A DNA stretch of 21,913 nt from SXXH01 sp041165735 (lineage in GTDB: Bacteria > Planctomycetota > UBA1135 > GCA-002686595). A program made the translations under genes and the position numbers. The notes below the pieces were generated by a model. That model had not been told where the DNA came from, made no database searches, and saw only the letters and a program-made list of their open reading frames with translations. Location of the stretch: assembly GCA_046341775.1 (NCBI GenBank), contig JBKDQQ010000206.1, positions 1-21,913 on the forward strand, written 5' to 3'. Positions 1-8,500 of this stretch are shown in pieces (position 1 is the stretch's first letter; every line of letters begins with the position of its first letter).

Positions 1-151
1 CGCCCAGGGCGAGCAGGAGTTCGCGCACCGCGCGTTCGGCGCGCGGCAGATCGACCGCGGGCGCGCAGGCTTCTTCGTGCGACGGAAGGCCGCGCACATC
101 GTCATCGCCATCGTGGTGGCAGCCGGCGTGGGCGTTGCGGATAGCGATCAT
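1..151 (-). CDS. folE: GTP cyclohydrolase I, N-terminal fragment (probable)
   Basis: This is the 5' end of a minus-strand gene that runs off the left edge; about 50 codons are visible. FolE converts GTP to 7,8-dihydroneopterin triphosphate, the first step of folate/pterin synthesis. The stretch DLPRAERAVRELLLALG near the edge resembles the helical N-terminus of bacterial FolE, which precedes the catalytic core; the core lies outside the window. The first 20 residues are rich in His and Asp (HAGCHHDGDDD), an odd extension that might bind metal. The ATG at 151 is supported by a strong GAGGAGG ribosome site 7 nt upstream, the clearest in the window. The gene diverges from the CarH/LitR-like regulator at 559. 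In several bacteria folE sits beside, and is controlled by, such regulators, which supports the call. The catalytic Cys/His ligands are not visible, so identity rests on the N-terminus and context. Confidence 0.62.
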   Translation of the reverse strand, partial: MIAIRNAHAGCHHDGDDDVRGLPSHEEACAPAVDLPRAERAVRELLLALG

Positions 152-558
152 CGTGTGGCCTCCTCGATTGGACTCGGCGCTGCGCGCCCGTGCTTGCGAC
201 GTGCGACTCGCCCCATTCGCGGGGGACGCCGCTTGGCTAGTGGGGCCAAACCGGCGTTCGACCTCCGCTGGTCGCTTACGCCGCCGATGCCGCGATCGGA
301 TGCGCGCGGGAAGTAGGCGGCGTCCCTGCGCTCGTCGCGCTCGGCGAGGAATCTCGGCCAGGGGATCCCGGCGAGGGATCCCCGGCGAAACCGCGCGACG
401 ACCGGCGGAATCCTGCATCGGGCCCTGAACCTCGCGGCGAAAGCCCAAGTGGCTTGGATCCGTGCAAATCGGTCGCGGCGGTCCGAAAGGACTTCGCTTT
501 CCGTCGCGGCCCCGGCCTTCCGTTCCCACCCCCGACCACCACTCCAAGGTCCCATCCC
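152..558. promoter_or_regulatory. Divergent intergenic region, folE-like / MerR-like regulator
   Basis: This 407-bp stretch has no convincing gene and must hold both divergent promoters. It contains two copies of the 8-bp palindrome GGGATCCC (362-369 and 375-382, centres 13 bp apart), and a further GGATCC lies near 455. Small inverted repeats TTGGC/GCCAA (about 233-250) and CCAAG-TGG-CTTGG (about 443-456) are also present. A MerR-type dimer would need palindromic operators, so these are candidates by inference only. No consensus -35/-10 pair is clear on either strand. The 40 bases before the ATG at 559 are C/A-rich and contain no Shine-Dalgarno. Confidence 0.4.
159..165 (-). promoter_or_regulatory. 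Shine-Dalgarno site of the folE-like gene
   Basis: GAGGAGG on the minus strand lies 7 nt before the ATG at 151. It is a near-consensus anti-16S match in a window where most starts lack one, and it fixes the start of the partial gene. Confidence 0.75.
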
Positions 559-1440
559 ATGCGCAGCCAGCTCACTCCCCGCCAAGTCGCCTTGGCCATC
601 GGCGTCAGCGAAGCCTCCCTCAAGCGTTGGTGCGACCGCGGATTGCTGCCCTCCGTGCGCACCGTCGGCGGCCACCGTCGCCTGCCCATCCACGGCGTGC
701 TCCAATTCCTGCGCGACCGCGGCCAAGCCGTGACGCGGCCCGAGTTGCTGGGCTTGCCGCCCTCCACGGGGCATGGGCCGCTCGTCTACGACCGCGCGCG
801 CGCCGAGATGCGCCAAGCGCTGCTCGAGGGCGACGAAGAAGCCTTCCGCAGACTCGGCTACGACTTGTGGCTGGGCGGCAACCGGCTGTGCGAGATCATG
901 GAGAAGGCCATCGCGCCCGCCTTCGGGGATCTCGGCGCCGAAGTCGAGCACGGCCGCGCGGAGATCTTTGAGGAGCGTCGCGCGATCGAGATCTGCACGC
1001 GCTTCCTGCACGAGATGCGCCTGTTGCTGCCGCCGCCCGAACCCGACGCCCCGCTGGCCATTGGCGGCACGGCCGAGGGCGATCCCTACACGCTGGCCAC
1101 GGCGATGGTCGAACTGGCGCTGCGCGAGTGCGGGTGGAAGGCCGAGAGCTACGGCACGGGCAACCCGTTGCGCACGCTCAAGGCCGCCATCGAGACCGTG
1201 CGTCCGCGCATGTTCTGGCTGTCCATCTCGGACGTGCCGCAGCGCGAGAGCTTCGTGCGCGACTTCCGATTGCTGCATGACGCGGCGCTGTCGCGCGGCG
1301 TGGCGCTGGTGCTCGGCGGGCGCGGCGTCGACCACGACCTGCGCGCGCGCCTCACCTGGGCCTTCTGCGCCGACAGCCTCGTCTCGCTGGTCGCCTTCGC
1401 GGAACGGTTGCGCGAGGCGTCGAAGCCCTCGCGCATCTGA
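559..1440 (+). CDS. MerR-family regulator with altered B12-binding (CarH/LitR-like) domain
   Basis: Transcriptional regulator of 293 aa. Residues 4-55 form a MerR/excisionase-type winged helix: VALAIGVSEASLKRWCDRGL is the HTH and VGGHRRLP the wing. Residues about 75-158 match the helical cap of B12-binding modules, and about 164-290 the Rossmann-like B12-binding fold. This is the architecture of CarH/CarA/LitR repressors, where adenosylcobalamin acts as a light sensor. By eye, the key residues differ. The lower-ligand His of the DxHxxG motif is Tyr177 (EGDPYTLA), the cap Trp is Val129, and the EH pair is Glu139-Arg140. The protein probably does not bind cobalamin in the canonical way; it may sense another ligand, work through a partner, or bind constitutively. 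I chose ATG 559 because the HTH begins just after it; an in-frame ATG at 454 would add 35 low-complexity residues. No Shine-Dalgarno is seen. It diverges from the folE-like gene. Confidence 0.85.
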   Translation: MRSQLTPRQVALAIGVSEASLKRWCDRGLLPSVRTVGGHRRLPIHGVLQFLRDRGQAVTRPELLGLPPSTGHGPLVYDRARAEMRQALLEGDEEAFRRLGYDLWLGGNRLCEIMEKAIAPAFGDLGAEVEHGRAEIFEERRAIEICTRFLHEMRLLLPPPEPDAPLAIGGTAEGDPYTLATAMVELALRECGWKAESYGTGNPLRTLKAAIETVRPRMFWLSISDVPQRESFVRDFRLLHDAALSRGVALVLGGRGVDHDLRARLTWAFCADSLVSLVAFAERLREASKPSRI

Positions 1441-1450
1441 CGGCGGAATC

Positions 1451-1468
1451 CGCGCGTCGCCACGCGCG
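1451..1468. terminator. GC hairpin between convergent genes
   Basis: A perfect 7-bp stem (CGCGCGT / ACGCGCG) with a 4-nt loop sits in the 36-bp gap between the stop of the regulator (1440) and the stop of slyD (1477). The position suits a bidirectional terminator, but there is no T-run on either side, so it is structural evidence only. Confidence 0.4.
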
Positions 1469-1476
1469 AGGGGGAG

Positions 1477-1977
1477 CTACCCCTCGTCCTCTTCCTCGGC
1501 CTGGCGCGCGGCGATCTCCGCCGCGTCGAGCAGCCGCACGCCGAGGATCGCGACCTCGAACGCCACGCTGCGGCCGGCCAGCGGATGGTTGGCGTCCAGC
1601 ACGATGGCCTCGGGGGAGATCTCGACCACGCGCATGTCGATGCTCTCGCCGGGCAAGTCGCGTCCTTCGTCGTCCTGCACCTGCACCGCGACGACATCGC
1701 CAGGCACGATCTCGCGATCGGGCGGGAAGGACTCGCGCGGCACCGCCACGATCGCCTCGGGATCGTGGCTCCCGTACGCTTCGCCGGGGCCCAGCTCGAC
1801 GCGCTTCGTGGCGCCCGCCGCGAGCCCTTCCAGCGCGCGCTCCAAGGCCTCCGGCACCTCGCCGTGGCCGTGGAGGTACTCCATCGGCGCGCCGGGCTCG
1901 GACTCGTCGACCAGCTCTCCGTCGGGACCGTAGAGCTTGTAGTCGAGCTGGACCAGCGTGCCGTGGCGGATGTTCAA
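1477..1977 (-). CDS. slyD: FKBP-type peptidyl-prolyl cis-trans isomerase, SlyD-like
   Basis: Cytoplasmic prolyl isomerase and chaperone, 166 aa. The FKBP fold is split by the insert-in-flap (IF) domain typical of SlyD: residues 5-30 (TLVQLDYKLYGPDGELVDES) and the loop GHGEVPEALERALEGL form the first half. Residues about 72-125 form the IF domain with PPDREIVPGD, and DANHPLAG (128-135) followed by VAFEVAILGVR closes the FKBP part. The tail is acidic (EEEDEG) and lacks the His/Cys-rich nickel-binding tail of the E. coli protein, as in many SlyD relatives. The start is a TTG at 1977, where family homology begins. The first in-frame ATG (2097) would run 68 bp into speA and add 40 unrelated residues. 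An AGGGA lies about 12 nt upstream. It is 52 bp downstream of speA on the same strand and may be co-transcribed. Confidence 0.88.
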   Translation of the reverse strand: MNIRHGTLVQLDYKLYGPDGELVDESEPGAPMEYLHGHGEVPEALERALEGLAAGATKRVELGPGEAYGSHDPEAIVAVPRESFPPDREIVPGDVVAVQVQDDEGRDLPGESIDMRVVEISPEAIVLDANHPLAGRSVAFEVAILGVRLLDAAEIAARQAEEEDEG

Positions 1978-2021
1978 GTGCGTCGGTCGTCCCTGTGCGG
2001 AAGGAGGGGATGCTGGATGCG

Positions 2022-2042
2022 CGCCGGACTCAAGCTCCGGCG
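2022..2042. terminator. Hairpin at the speA stop codon
   Basis: A perfect 7-bp stem (CGCCGGA 2022-2028 / TCCGGCG 2036-2042) closes a 7-nt loop that contains the speA TGA (2030-2032). No T-run follows on the minus strand. It could be an intercistronic processing or attenuation structure before slyD, or chance in GC-rich DNA. Confidence 0.3.
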
Positions 2043-4018
2043 GGCGCGGACTCGGGGCGCTGGAAGACCAGCGCGCCCTGCAACGCGTGCGGCGCATCGC
2101 CGTTCTTCTTGTCGCGCGTGAGGTAGGTGTAGCCGTGCAGACCCGCCTCGTAGCGGCGGTACAGCAAGGCCGACTCCTCGAAGGTGATGCGTTCCTCCTC
2201 GAGGGACTTCTCCACGCTGCGCCGCAGGTTCGCCAGCAGGTCCGACTCGAAGTACTCGACGTACTCGAGCACGTCCTGCACGCGCTCGCCGCGCAGCACG
2301 TGCGTCAGGCGCGGACGCCCGGCGTCGTCGAGGTCCACGTGCACGACGTTCGTGTCGCCGAACAGGTTGTGCATGTCGCCGAGGATCTCCTGGTACGCGC
2401 CGACCAGGAAGAAGCCGAGGTAGTAGGGCTCGTTGTGCTTGAGAGGATGCAGCTCGAGCGTGCGCTTGACGTCGCGCAGGTCGATGAAGCGGTCGACCTT
2501 GCCGTCCGAGTCGCAGGTGATGTCGGCGAGGATGGCGCGGCGCGTCGGCTGCTCGTTGTGGCGGTGCAGCGGCAGCACGGGGAACAACTGGTGGATGGCC
2601 CAGCTGTCGGGCAGCGATTGGAACAGCGAGAAGTTGAGGAAGTACGTGTCCGCCATGTCGCGCTCGAGCCCGGCGAGGTCGTCGGGGACGTAGTCGAGCG
2701 TGCGGGTGATGCGCAGGATCTTCTCGCAGGTGCGCCAGAAGTAGTCCTCGACGCGCGCGCGCTCCTCCATGGAGATCTGGCCCACGTTGAAGAGCACCAT
2801 CGCCTCGTCGCGGATCTGGACCGCGTCGTGGTAGCTCTCCTGGTAGTTCTTGGCGGTGACGTTGTCGTGCACCGAGTGGAAGTTGCGCACGAGCTCGTGC
2901 TCGTCGTCCGCGGGGCGCGGCGGCTGGCCCTCCTCGGTGAAGTCGGTCGTGCCGAGCACCTCGGTCACCAGCACCGCGTGGTGCGCCGACAAGGCGCGTC
3001 CCGACTCGGTGACGATGGTGGGCTGCGGGATCTCGGCCTCGGAGCAGGCCTGCTGGAGGTGGTACACGACGTCGCGCGCGTACTCCTGCATCGAGTAGTT
3101 CATCGACGACTCGAAGCTCGTGGAGCTGCCGTCGTAGTCGACGCCGAGGCCGCCGCCGCAGTCGAAGTACTGGATCGGGCAGCCCATCTTGTGCAGGCCG
3201 ACCAGCGTGTGCGTCGCCTCGCGCAGCGCGTTCTTCAGCGAGCGGATCTCGGGGATCTGCGAACCGAGGTGGAAGTGGAGCAGCTTGACGCAGTCGGCCA
3301 TGCCCTCCTTCTTCATGCGCTCGACCACCTGCACCATCTCGCGCGTGGTGAGGCCGAACTTGGAGCGGTCGCCGCCGGACTCCTGCCAGCGTCCGGCCCC
3401 CTTGCCCGACAGCTTGCTGCGCATGCCGATCGAGGGCTTGATGTCGAGGCGGCGCGACACCGCGAGGATCGTGTCGATCTCGCTGTACTTCTCGACCACG
3501 AGGATCGGCGTGATGCCGAGCTTGGTCGAGAGCAGCGCCATCTCGATGTACTCCTCGTCCTTGTAGCCGTTGCAGATCATCAGGCTCGAGTGGCCCGCGA
3601 GCAGCGCGATCACGGCGATCAGCTCGGGCTTCGAGCCGACCTCGAGGCCCATGTTGTGGTTCTTGCCCTCGGACAGCAGCGCCTCGACCACGTGGCGCTC
3701 CTGGTTCACCTTGATGGGGAACACGCCGCGGTAGGGGGCTTCGTAGCCGAACTCCTTGCGCGCGTTGTTGAAGGCCTCGTTCATGGCGCGCACGCGCGCG
3801 CGCAGGATGCCGTCGAAGCGCAGCAGGATCGGCGTGTTCACGCCGCGGCGCAGGATCTGCCCCAGCAGCTCGTACATGTCGATGCCGGGGCGGTGGGGGC
3901 TGTCGGCGCCCTCGGGGCGCACTTCGACGTTGCCCGCCTCGTTCACGCGGAAGAATCCGCAGCCCCACTTCTGGACGTTGTAGAGATTGTCGCTGTCGGC
4001 GTGGGTCCACTTGGCCAT
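2030..4018 (-). CDS. speA: Biosynthetic arginine decarboxylase
   Basis: PLP enzyme of 662 aa (E. coli SpeA is 658 aa) that decarboxylates arginine to agmatine, feeding polyamine synthesis. The order of motifs is that of the fold-III (alanine-racemase-like) arginine decarboxylases. It begins WTHADSDNLYNVQKWGCGFF; FPIKVNQ (Lys103) carries the Schiff-base lysine; HFHLGSQI and the glycine loop DCGGGLGVDYDG bind the PLP phosphate; TESGRALSAHHAVL and a C-terminal VGAYQEILGDMHNLFGD complete the active site. The start at ATG 4018 is the conserved N-terminus; the frame stays open to 4357 but that extension looks non-coding. GGAG lies 12 nt upstream, farther than ideal. It is followed by slyD. No truncation is visible. 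Confidence 0.95.
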   Translation of the reverse strand: MAKWTHADSDNLYNVQKWGCGFFRVNEAGNVEVRPEGADSPHRPGIDMYELLGQILRRGVNTPILLRFDGILRARVRAMNEAFNNARKEFGYEAPYRGVFPIKVNQERHVVEALLSEGKNHNMGLEVGSKPELIAVIALLAGHSSLMICNGYKDEEYIEMALLSTKLGITPILVVEKYSEIDTILAVSRRLDIKPSIGMRSKLSGKGAGRWQESGGDRSKFGLTTREMVQVVERMKKEGMADCVKLLHFHLGSQIPEIRSLKNALREATHTLVGLHKMGCPIQYFDCGGGLGVDYDGSSTSFESSMNYSMQEYARDVVYHLQQACSEAEIPQPTIVTESGRALSAHHAVLVTEVLGTTDFTEEGQPPRPADDEHELVRNFHSVHDNVTAKNYQESYHDAVQIRDEAMVLFNVGQISMEERARVEDYFWRTCEKILRITRTLDYVPDDLAGLERDMADTYFLNFSLFQSLPDSWAIHQLFPVLPLHRHNEQPTRRAILADITCDSDGKVDRFIDLRDVKRTLELHPLKHNEPYYLGFFLVGAYQEILGDMHNLFGDTNVVHVDLDDAGRPRLTHVLRGERVQDVLEYVEYFESDLLANLRRSVEKSLEEERITFEESALLYRRYEAGLHGYTYLTRDKKNGDAPHALQGALVFQRPESAPAGA

Positions 4019-4085
4019 CGAAGGCTCTGACTCCGGCTTGGTCGCGTCTGGTCGCAGTTGGATCGGACGGGGAAGACTCGCCGCG

Positions 4086-4091
4086 ATTGTA
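4086..4091 (-). promoter_or_regulatory. Possible -10 box for speA
   Basis: TACAAT on the minus strand (one mismatch to TATAAT) lies in the 148-bp gap upstream of speA, about 67 nt before its ATG. No good -35 is seen at 16-18 bp, so this is tentative. The A/T-rich hexamer is unusual in this GC-rich gap. Confidence 0.3.
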
Positions 4092-4166
4092 GTGGAGGAG
4101 CCCGCGAGCGGATCCGCGAATCGTCCTTTTCGCCCCCGCCCGCGCAGGAGCTCGTCGCGACGCGCT

Positions 4167-4577
4167 TCAGCGCACGCGGATCTCGACCACCACTTCGCGC
4201 TCGCCGCGGATGCCGCCGCGCACGCCGCGGATCGACTCGAGCGTCCACTCGAAGCGCAGGTCGGCGCCGGGTCGCGCGGCTTCGGCCGCCCGCAAGGCGG
4301 CATCGAGGGCCTCTTGCACGTCTCCCTCCGACGACGAACCGCCCACGATCGTTCCATCCGCCCCGGTCGCCGCGGCTCCGCGTCCCTCGTCGGCGGACGC
4401 GCTCGGCGCCTCCTGCGCGGCGCGCGCGGCGAACTCCGCCAAGGCCGCCTCCAGCTCGAGCATGCGCGCCTCCTGCCGCCGCGTCGAGGCGTGCAGCGCG
4501 ACCGCCACGACCACGAGAGCCGCGGAGGCGACGACCGGCAGCCAGCGCGCGGCCGGGCGGGACGCGGACGCGCTCAC
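4167..4577 (-). CDS. Small single-pass membrane protein of unknown function
   Basis: 136 aa with a GTG start at 4577 that overlaps the TGA of the dihydrouridine synthase gene (GTGA), so it is almost certainly translated from the same message. Residues about 12-30 (LPVVASAALVVVAVALHAS) form one membrane helix after a short Arg-containing N-terminus. Residues about 31-56 (RRQEARMLELEAALAEFAARAA) have a heptad-like coiled-coil pattern. A low-complexity Ala/Ser/Gly linker leads to a second helical stretch (DVQEALDAALRAAEAARPG) and a charged beta-like end (EREVVVEIRVR). No family is recognised. The build suggests a small membrane-anchored coiled-coil protein with its C-terminus in the periplasm. 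No functional link to tRNA modification is apparent. Confidence 0.7.
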   Translation of the reverse strand: MSASASRPAARWLPVVASAALVVVAVALHASTRRQEARMLELEAALAEFAARAAQEAPSASADEGRGAAATGADGTIVGGSSSEGDVQEALDAALRAAEAARPGADLRFEWTLESIRGVRGGIRGEREVVVEIRVR

Positions 4578-5560
4578 GCGGGGACCTTGGCCGCCGAGGG
4601 CGGATTGCGGAGCGGGCAGCGCGCTTCGCCGGCGACGAGCGCGAGGCGGTCGAAGAGCTCCTGCGGGTCCTTCATGTGCAACCACGACTCGCGCGTCGGT
4701 TGGCACAAGTCCCCGGCCGTCCAATGCACCAGCAGCTGCTTCAACCTCCCGGCGACGCCCTTCTTGGATGGTTCGCCGGTGGCGAACAGCGCGTCGGCGT
4801 AGTCGAGCAGGAAGCGCGCGGCGTCGGCCGCCGTCGTCTCGGCGCCGTGGAAGATCCATGGATCGCCGAGCGCGGCGCGCCCGACCATGGCGTGCGCGCA
4901 ACCCGTCTCGCGCCGCAGCCGCTCGAGGTCGGCGTGGCTCGCGACGCCGCCGTTGCCGCACACCGGGATGGAGACGGCCGACACTGCGCGCGCGATGCGC
5001 GTCCAGTCGACTTCGTCGCAGTACGCCTCCGCCCGCGTGCGGCAGTGGATCGTCAGCATCCACGCCCCGCCGGCCTCGACCGCGCGCGCCAGTTCCTCGA
5101 CGCGCGTGGCGTCGTCGAAGCCGGCGCGGATCTTGCCCGTCACCGGATGCCCGGGGATGGCGCGCGCCACCGCCGCCACCGTGCGCTCGAGCTGGCGCGG
5201 ATCCTTGAGGGCGGCCGAGCCCGCGCAGCCGCGCAAGGCGCCCTTCGCCGGGCAGCCGAAGTTGAGGTCGACGACCGCCGCGCCCGCCTCGACCGCGTGG
5301 ACGGCGCTGCGCGCGAGGCACTCGAGGTCGCTGCCCATCAACTGCAGCGACACGGGCTGCGCGAAGCGGCGCGGCCCGAGGTGGCGTCGCATCACCTTGA
5401 CGGGCACCGGCGTGTCGACGACGCGCACGAACTCGGTGCACGCGCCGCCCAGGGCGTGCGGCGGGTTGCGCGCGAGGACGAGGTCGCGGAAGGAGGGCGC
5501 CGTGACGCCTTCCATGGGGGCGAGCAGCCAAGGGCCGGTGAAGGGCAGCGTGCGAGCCAC
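4574..5560 (-). CDS. dus: tRNA-dihydrouridine synthase, DusC-like
   Basis: FMN-dependent enzyme, 328 aa, reducing uridine to dihydrouridine in tRNA. The TIM-barrel starts with LLAPMEGVT (12-20), which binds FMN. TEFVRVVDTPVPVKV (42-56) closely resembles the corresponding DusC segment. The catalytic cysteine is Cys103 in DLNFGCPAK; KIRAGFDD (Lys143), HCRTR (His172), GNGGV (202-206) and VGRAALGDPW are the flavin- and substrate-binding strands. DusC in E. coli modifies U16; that specificity is inferred from resemblance only. The start is GTG at 5560, since the next Met would remove the first strand. There is no Shine-Dalgarno. It shares only 39 bp with the divergent kinase gene and overlaps the small membrane-protein gene downstream by 4 nt. 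Confidence 0.92.
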   Translation of the reverse strand: MARTLPFTGPWLLAPMEGVTAPSFRDLVLARNPPHALGGACTEFVRVVDTPVPVKVMRRHLGPRRFAQPVSLQLMGSDLECLARSAVHAVEAGAAVVDLNFGCPAKGALRGCAGSAALKDPRQLERTVAAVARAIPGHPVTGKIRAGFDDATRVEELARAVEAGGAWMLTIHCRTRAEAYCDEVDWTRIARAVSAVSIPVCGNGGVASHADLERLRRETGCAHAMVGRAALGDPWIFHGAETTAADAARFLLDYADALFATGEPSKKGVAGRLKQLLVHWTAGDLCQPTRESWLHMKDPQELFDRLALVAGEARCPLRNPPSAAKVPA

Positions 5561-5599
5561 GGTGTGTCGCGGCTAGGCTACCATGGCGCACGGACTGCG
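5561..5599. promoter_or_regulatory. Compact divergent promoter region, dus / kinase
   Basis: Only 39 bp separate the two start codons. The centre holds CTAGGCTACC (5573-5582). TAGGCT on the plus strand (5574-5579) and TAGCCT on the minus strand (5580-5575) could be overlapping -10-like hexamers, giving leaders of roughly 7-13 nt. GGTAGC (minus, 5582-5577) recurs near three other starts. No Shine-Dalgarno fits either gene. This is inference from position and recurrence. Confidence 0.35.
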
Positions 5600-8500
5600 A
5601 TGGATCCCGCACGCTGGCGCAAGGTGAGCGACTTGATGGAGCGCGCGCAGTCGTTGACGCGCCGCTCGCGCCGCAGCCTGCTGGAGGCCGAATGCGCCGG
5701 GGATCCCGCGCTGCTCGCGGAGGTCGAATCGCTGCTCGCGGCGGACGCCTCCGCCACCGGGTTCCTGTCGGAGAAGGTCGGCGCCGCGGCGGTCCAGCGC
5801 ATCGCGCCCCTGCACCACGTCCCGCTCGAGGGGCGCGAGATCTCCGGCTTCCGCGTCCTGCGCCTGGTGGGCCGCGGCGGCATGGGCGTGGTCTACGAGG
5901 CCGAGCAGCGCTCGCCGCGTCGGCGCGTGGCCTTGAAGCTGCTCGAGCACGGCATCGGTTCCTCGGGCCGGCGCGGCATCCGCTCGGAGGCCGAGGTGCT
6001 GGCGCGCTTGACGCACGAGAACATCGCGCGCGTCCACGCCGCCGGCGCCACCGACATCGAGTTCTCGCCCGGCGAGGTGCGCGGCGTGGCGTGGATCGCC
6101 ATGGAGTACGTCGAGGACGCGCGCAACTTCATCGCGGCCTGCGAGGACCTGCCGCTCGCACGCAAGCTCGAGCTCGCCGTCCAGGTCTGCGACGCGGTGC
6201 ATCACGGCCACGAACGCGGCGTGATCCACCGCGACCTCAAGCCCTCCAACGTGCTGGTGGGCCTCGAGGGCAAGCCCAAGGTGATCGACTTCGGCGTGGC
6301 GCGCGCGGTGGGCGCGAGCGAATCGCTGCATTCGCGCCAAGGCGACCTGATCGGCACGCTGCAATACATGAGTCCCGAGCAGGTCGAGGGGCGCGTGGCC
6401 GACATCGACGTGCGCACCGACGTCTACGCCCTGGGCCTGCTGCTCTACGAGGCGTGCGTGGGCCGTCGTCCGCTGCCGGTGGCGGACATGACCTTGCCGC
6501 AGGCCGCGCGCGTCATCGCCGAGGAGGCGCCGCCCGATCCCGCCTCGATCTCGCCGGGCTTCCCGCGCGAGCTGGGTTGGGTGCTCCTCAAGGCGCTCGA
6601 GAAGGACAAGGCGCTGCGCTACGCCGGCGCCGACGACCTCGCCGAGGACCTGCGCCGCTTCCTCGCCGGCGAGGCGCTGGTGGCCGCGCCGCCCGACTGG
6701 ACCTACAGGCTGAGGAAGCAGGTGCGCAAGCACCGCGTCGCCTTCGTCGCCGGCACGATCGTGCTGCTGGCGCTGTTCCTCGGCATCTCGGGCGCCACGG
6801 CGGGCCTGCTGCGCGCGCGCGAGGCGGAGCGCGACGCCCTGCAGGCGGCGGCGGCTTCGCGGCGCGCGGAGCGCGTCGCCGTCCAGGCCGAGGAGGTGGC
6901 CGAGCGCAGGCTGGTCGAGGTCGAGGAGGCGCGCAAGGAGGCCGAGTGGCGCAACTACCTCGCCGGCATCAGCGCCGCCGACGGCGCGTTGGCCACGCGC
7001 CACGCCAAGGCCGCCATCGAGCACCTCGACCAGCTGCCCCTCGGCGTGCGCGGTTGGGAGTGGCACATGCTGCGCAACCGCGCCGACCGCAGCTCGCGCT
7101 CGTTCCCGCACGGCGTTTCCAGCCTGGTGAGCGCGACGGCCGACCGCCACGCGCGGCTCCTCGCCGTGCTCTCCGGCGAAGGCCTCCTGCGCGTGATGAA
7201 CGGCCGCGGCGAGGAGCTCGACTGCCTCGAACTCGACGCCATGGGCTGGCGCGTGTCGTTCAGCGACGACGGCCGCTGGCTGGCCTTCGGCGACGTGGCC
7301 GGCAGGTTGAACATCCGCGGACTCGACGGTGTCGTGCGCTCGATCGCGCTGGCACCGGGAGGAGCGCGCCGCAACGTGACCGACCTGTGCTGGCTGGACG
7401 AGGATCGCGTCTACGCGCTCGTGCAGGACGAGGGCCTGCATCTCGTCGACGCCCGCACGATGGAGGCGCGCCTCGTGCGCGCCTTCCCGCCCGGCGTGTT
7501 CCTCGCCAGTCCCGCGGTGTCGCCCGATCGCGCCCTTCTCGCCTACGGCGCGGGCGACGGTGTGTGGCTGCAATCGACGCAAGGCGGCGAGCCCCGACGC
7601 GTGCTCGCGTGCAAGCTCGACTGGGCGCAGAAGGGCGTGGCCGCCCTCGAGTTCGCCGCCGATGGTCGGCGGCTGGTCGTCTCGACCTACGTGGGCGGCG
7701 CGCAGGTCGTCGATCTCGACACGCTCGAGGTCGCGCCCATCGAGCTGCCCGACCGGCGCGAAGTGCTGCGCATCCAGCGCCATCCCGATCCCGACCTCGT
7801 CGTGATGAGCGGCTACTCGCCTTCGCCCATGCTCGTGTCGCTGGGTGCGAGGCGCGTGCTGGACGAGGTCGACGGCGCGCTGCGTCCCGTGGTCGGCGTG
7901 GCCTACAGCGACGCGGGGCTGTGGACCTTCGCCGACGACGGCGTCGCGCGCCTCTACGATTGGTCCGAGGCCGGAGCGCGGCGCGCCTTGCGCACCACGC
8001 TCGGCATCACCTTCGTGGACTCGAGCCGCCACGGGCCGCTCGTGGCGACGACGCCCACCTCCGAGGGCGGCGGGTTCGAGCTGCACGACCTGCAGCGCAT
8101 GACGACCGTCTGGACGCACCGCGGAGTCGCGCGCGACGTGCGCTTCGCGTCCGACGGCGAGCACCTCCTGGTGCGCGGCAACGCGGGCTTCGAGTCGTGG
8201 TCGCTCGCCGGCCCCGAGCGCGTGGCCGAGTTCGCGCCCGCGATCGGCGTGGGCGCGTGGTCGATGCATCCGAAGGAGCCGCTCGTGTTCGTGGCCGGCG
8301 CGCGCCGCGCCCGTCCCGCGCAAGTCGGGCCGGAGCTGGTCGCGCCCACGGGCGCCATCCACGCCTTGCCGGGCGGCGAGCTCGTGCGCGAGTTCGCGCT
8401 GCCGTTCGAGCCGCAGGCCTGCGATTGGAGCGTCGACGGGCGCTCGATCGCCCTCGCCGGGGCGGGGCGCGCGGTGCTGCTCGACGCGGAGGACGGATCG

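Noticed and set aside
454..558. Upstream extension of the MerR-like regulator to the ATG at 454
   Set aside because: Adds 35 Pro/Arg-rich residues before the helix-turn-helix with no family counterpart.
1958..4030. Long plus-strand frame opposite speA
   Set aside because: Val/Leu/Asp/His-rich translation is the usual shadow of a high-GC gene; speA has all expected catalytic motifs on the other strand.
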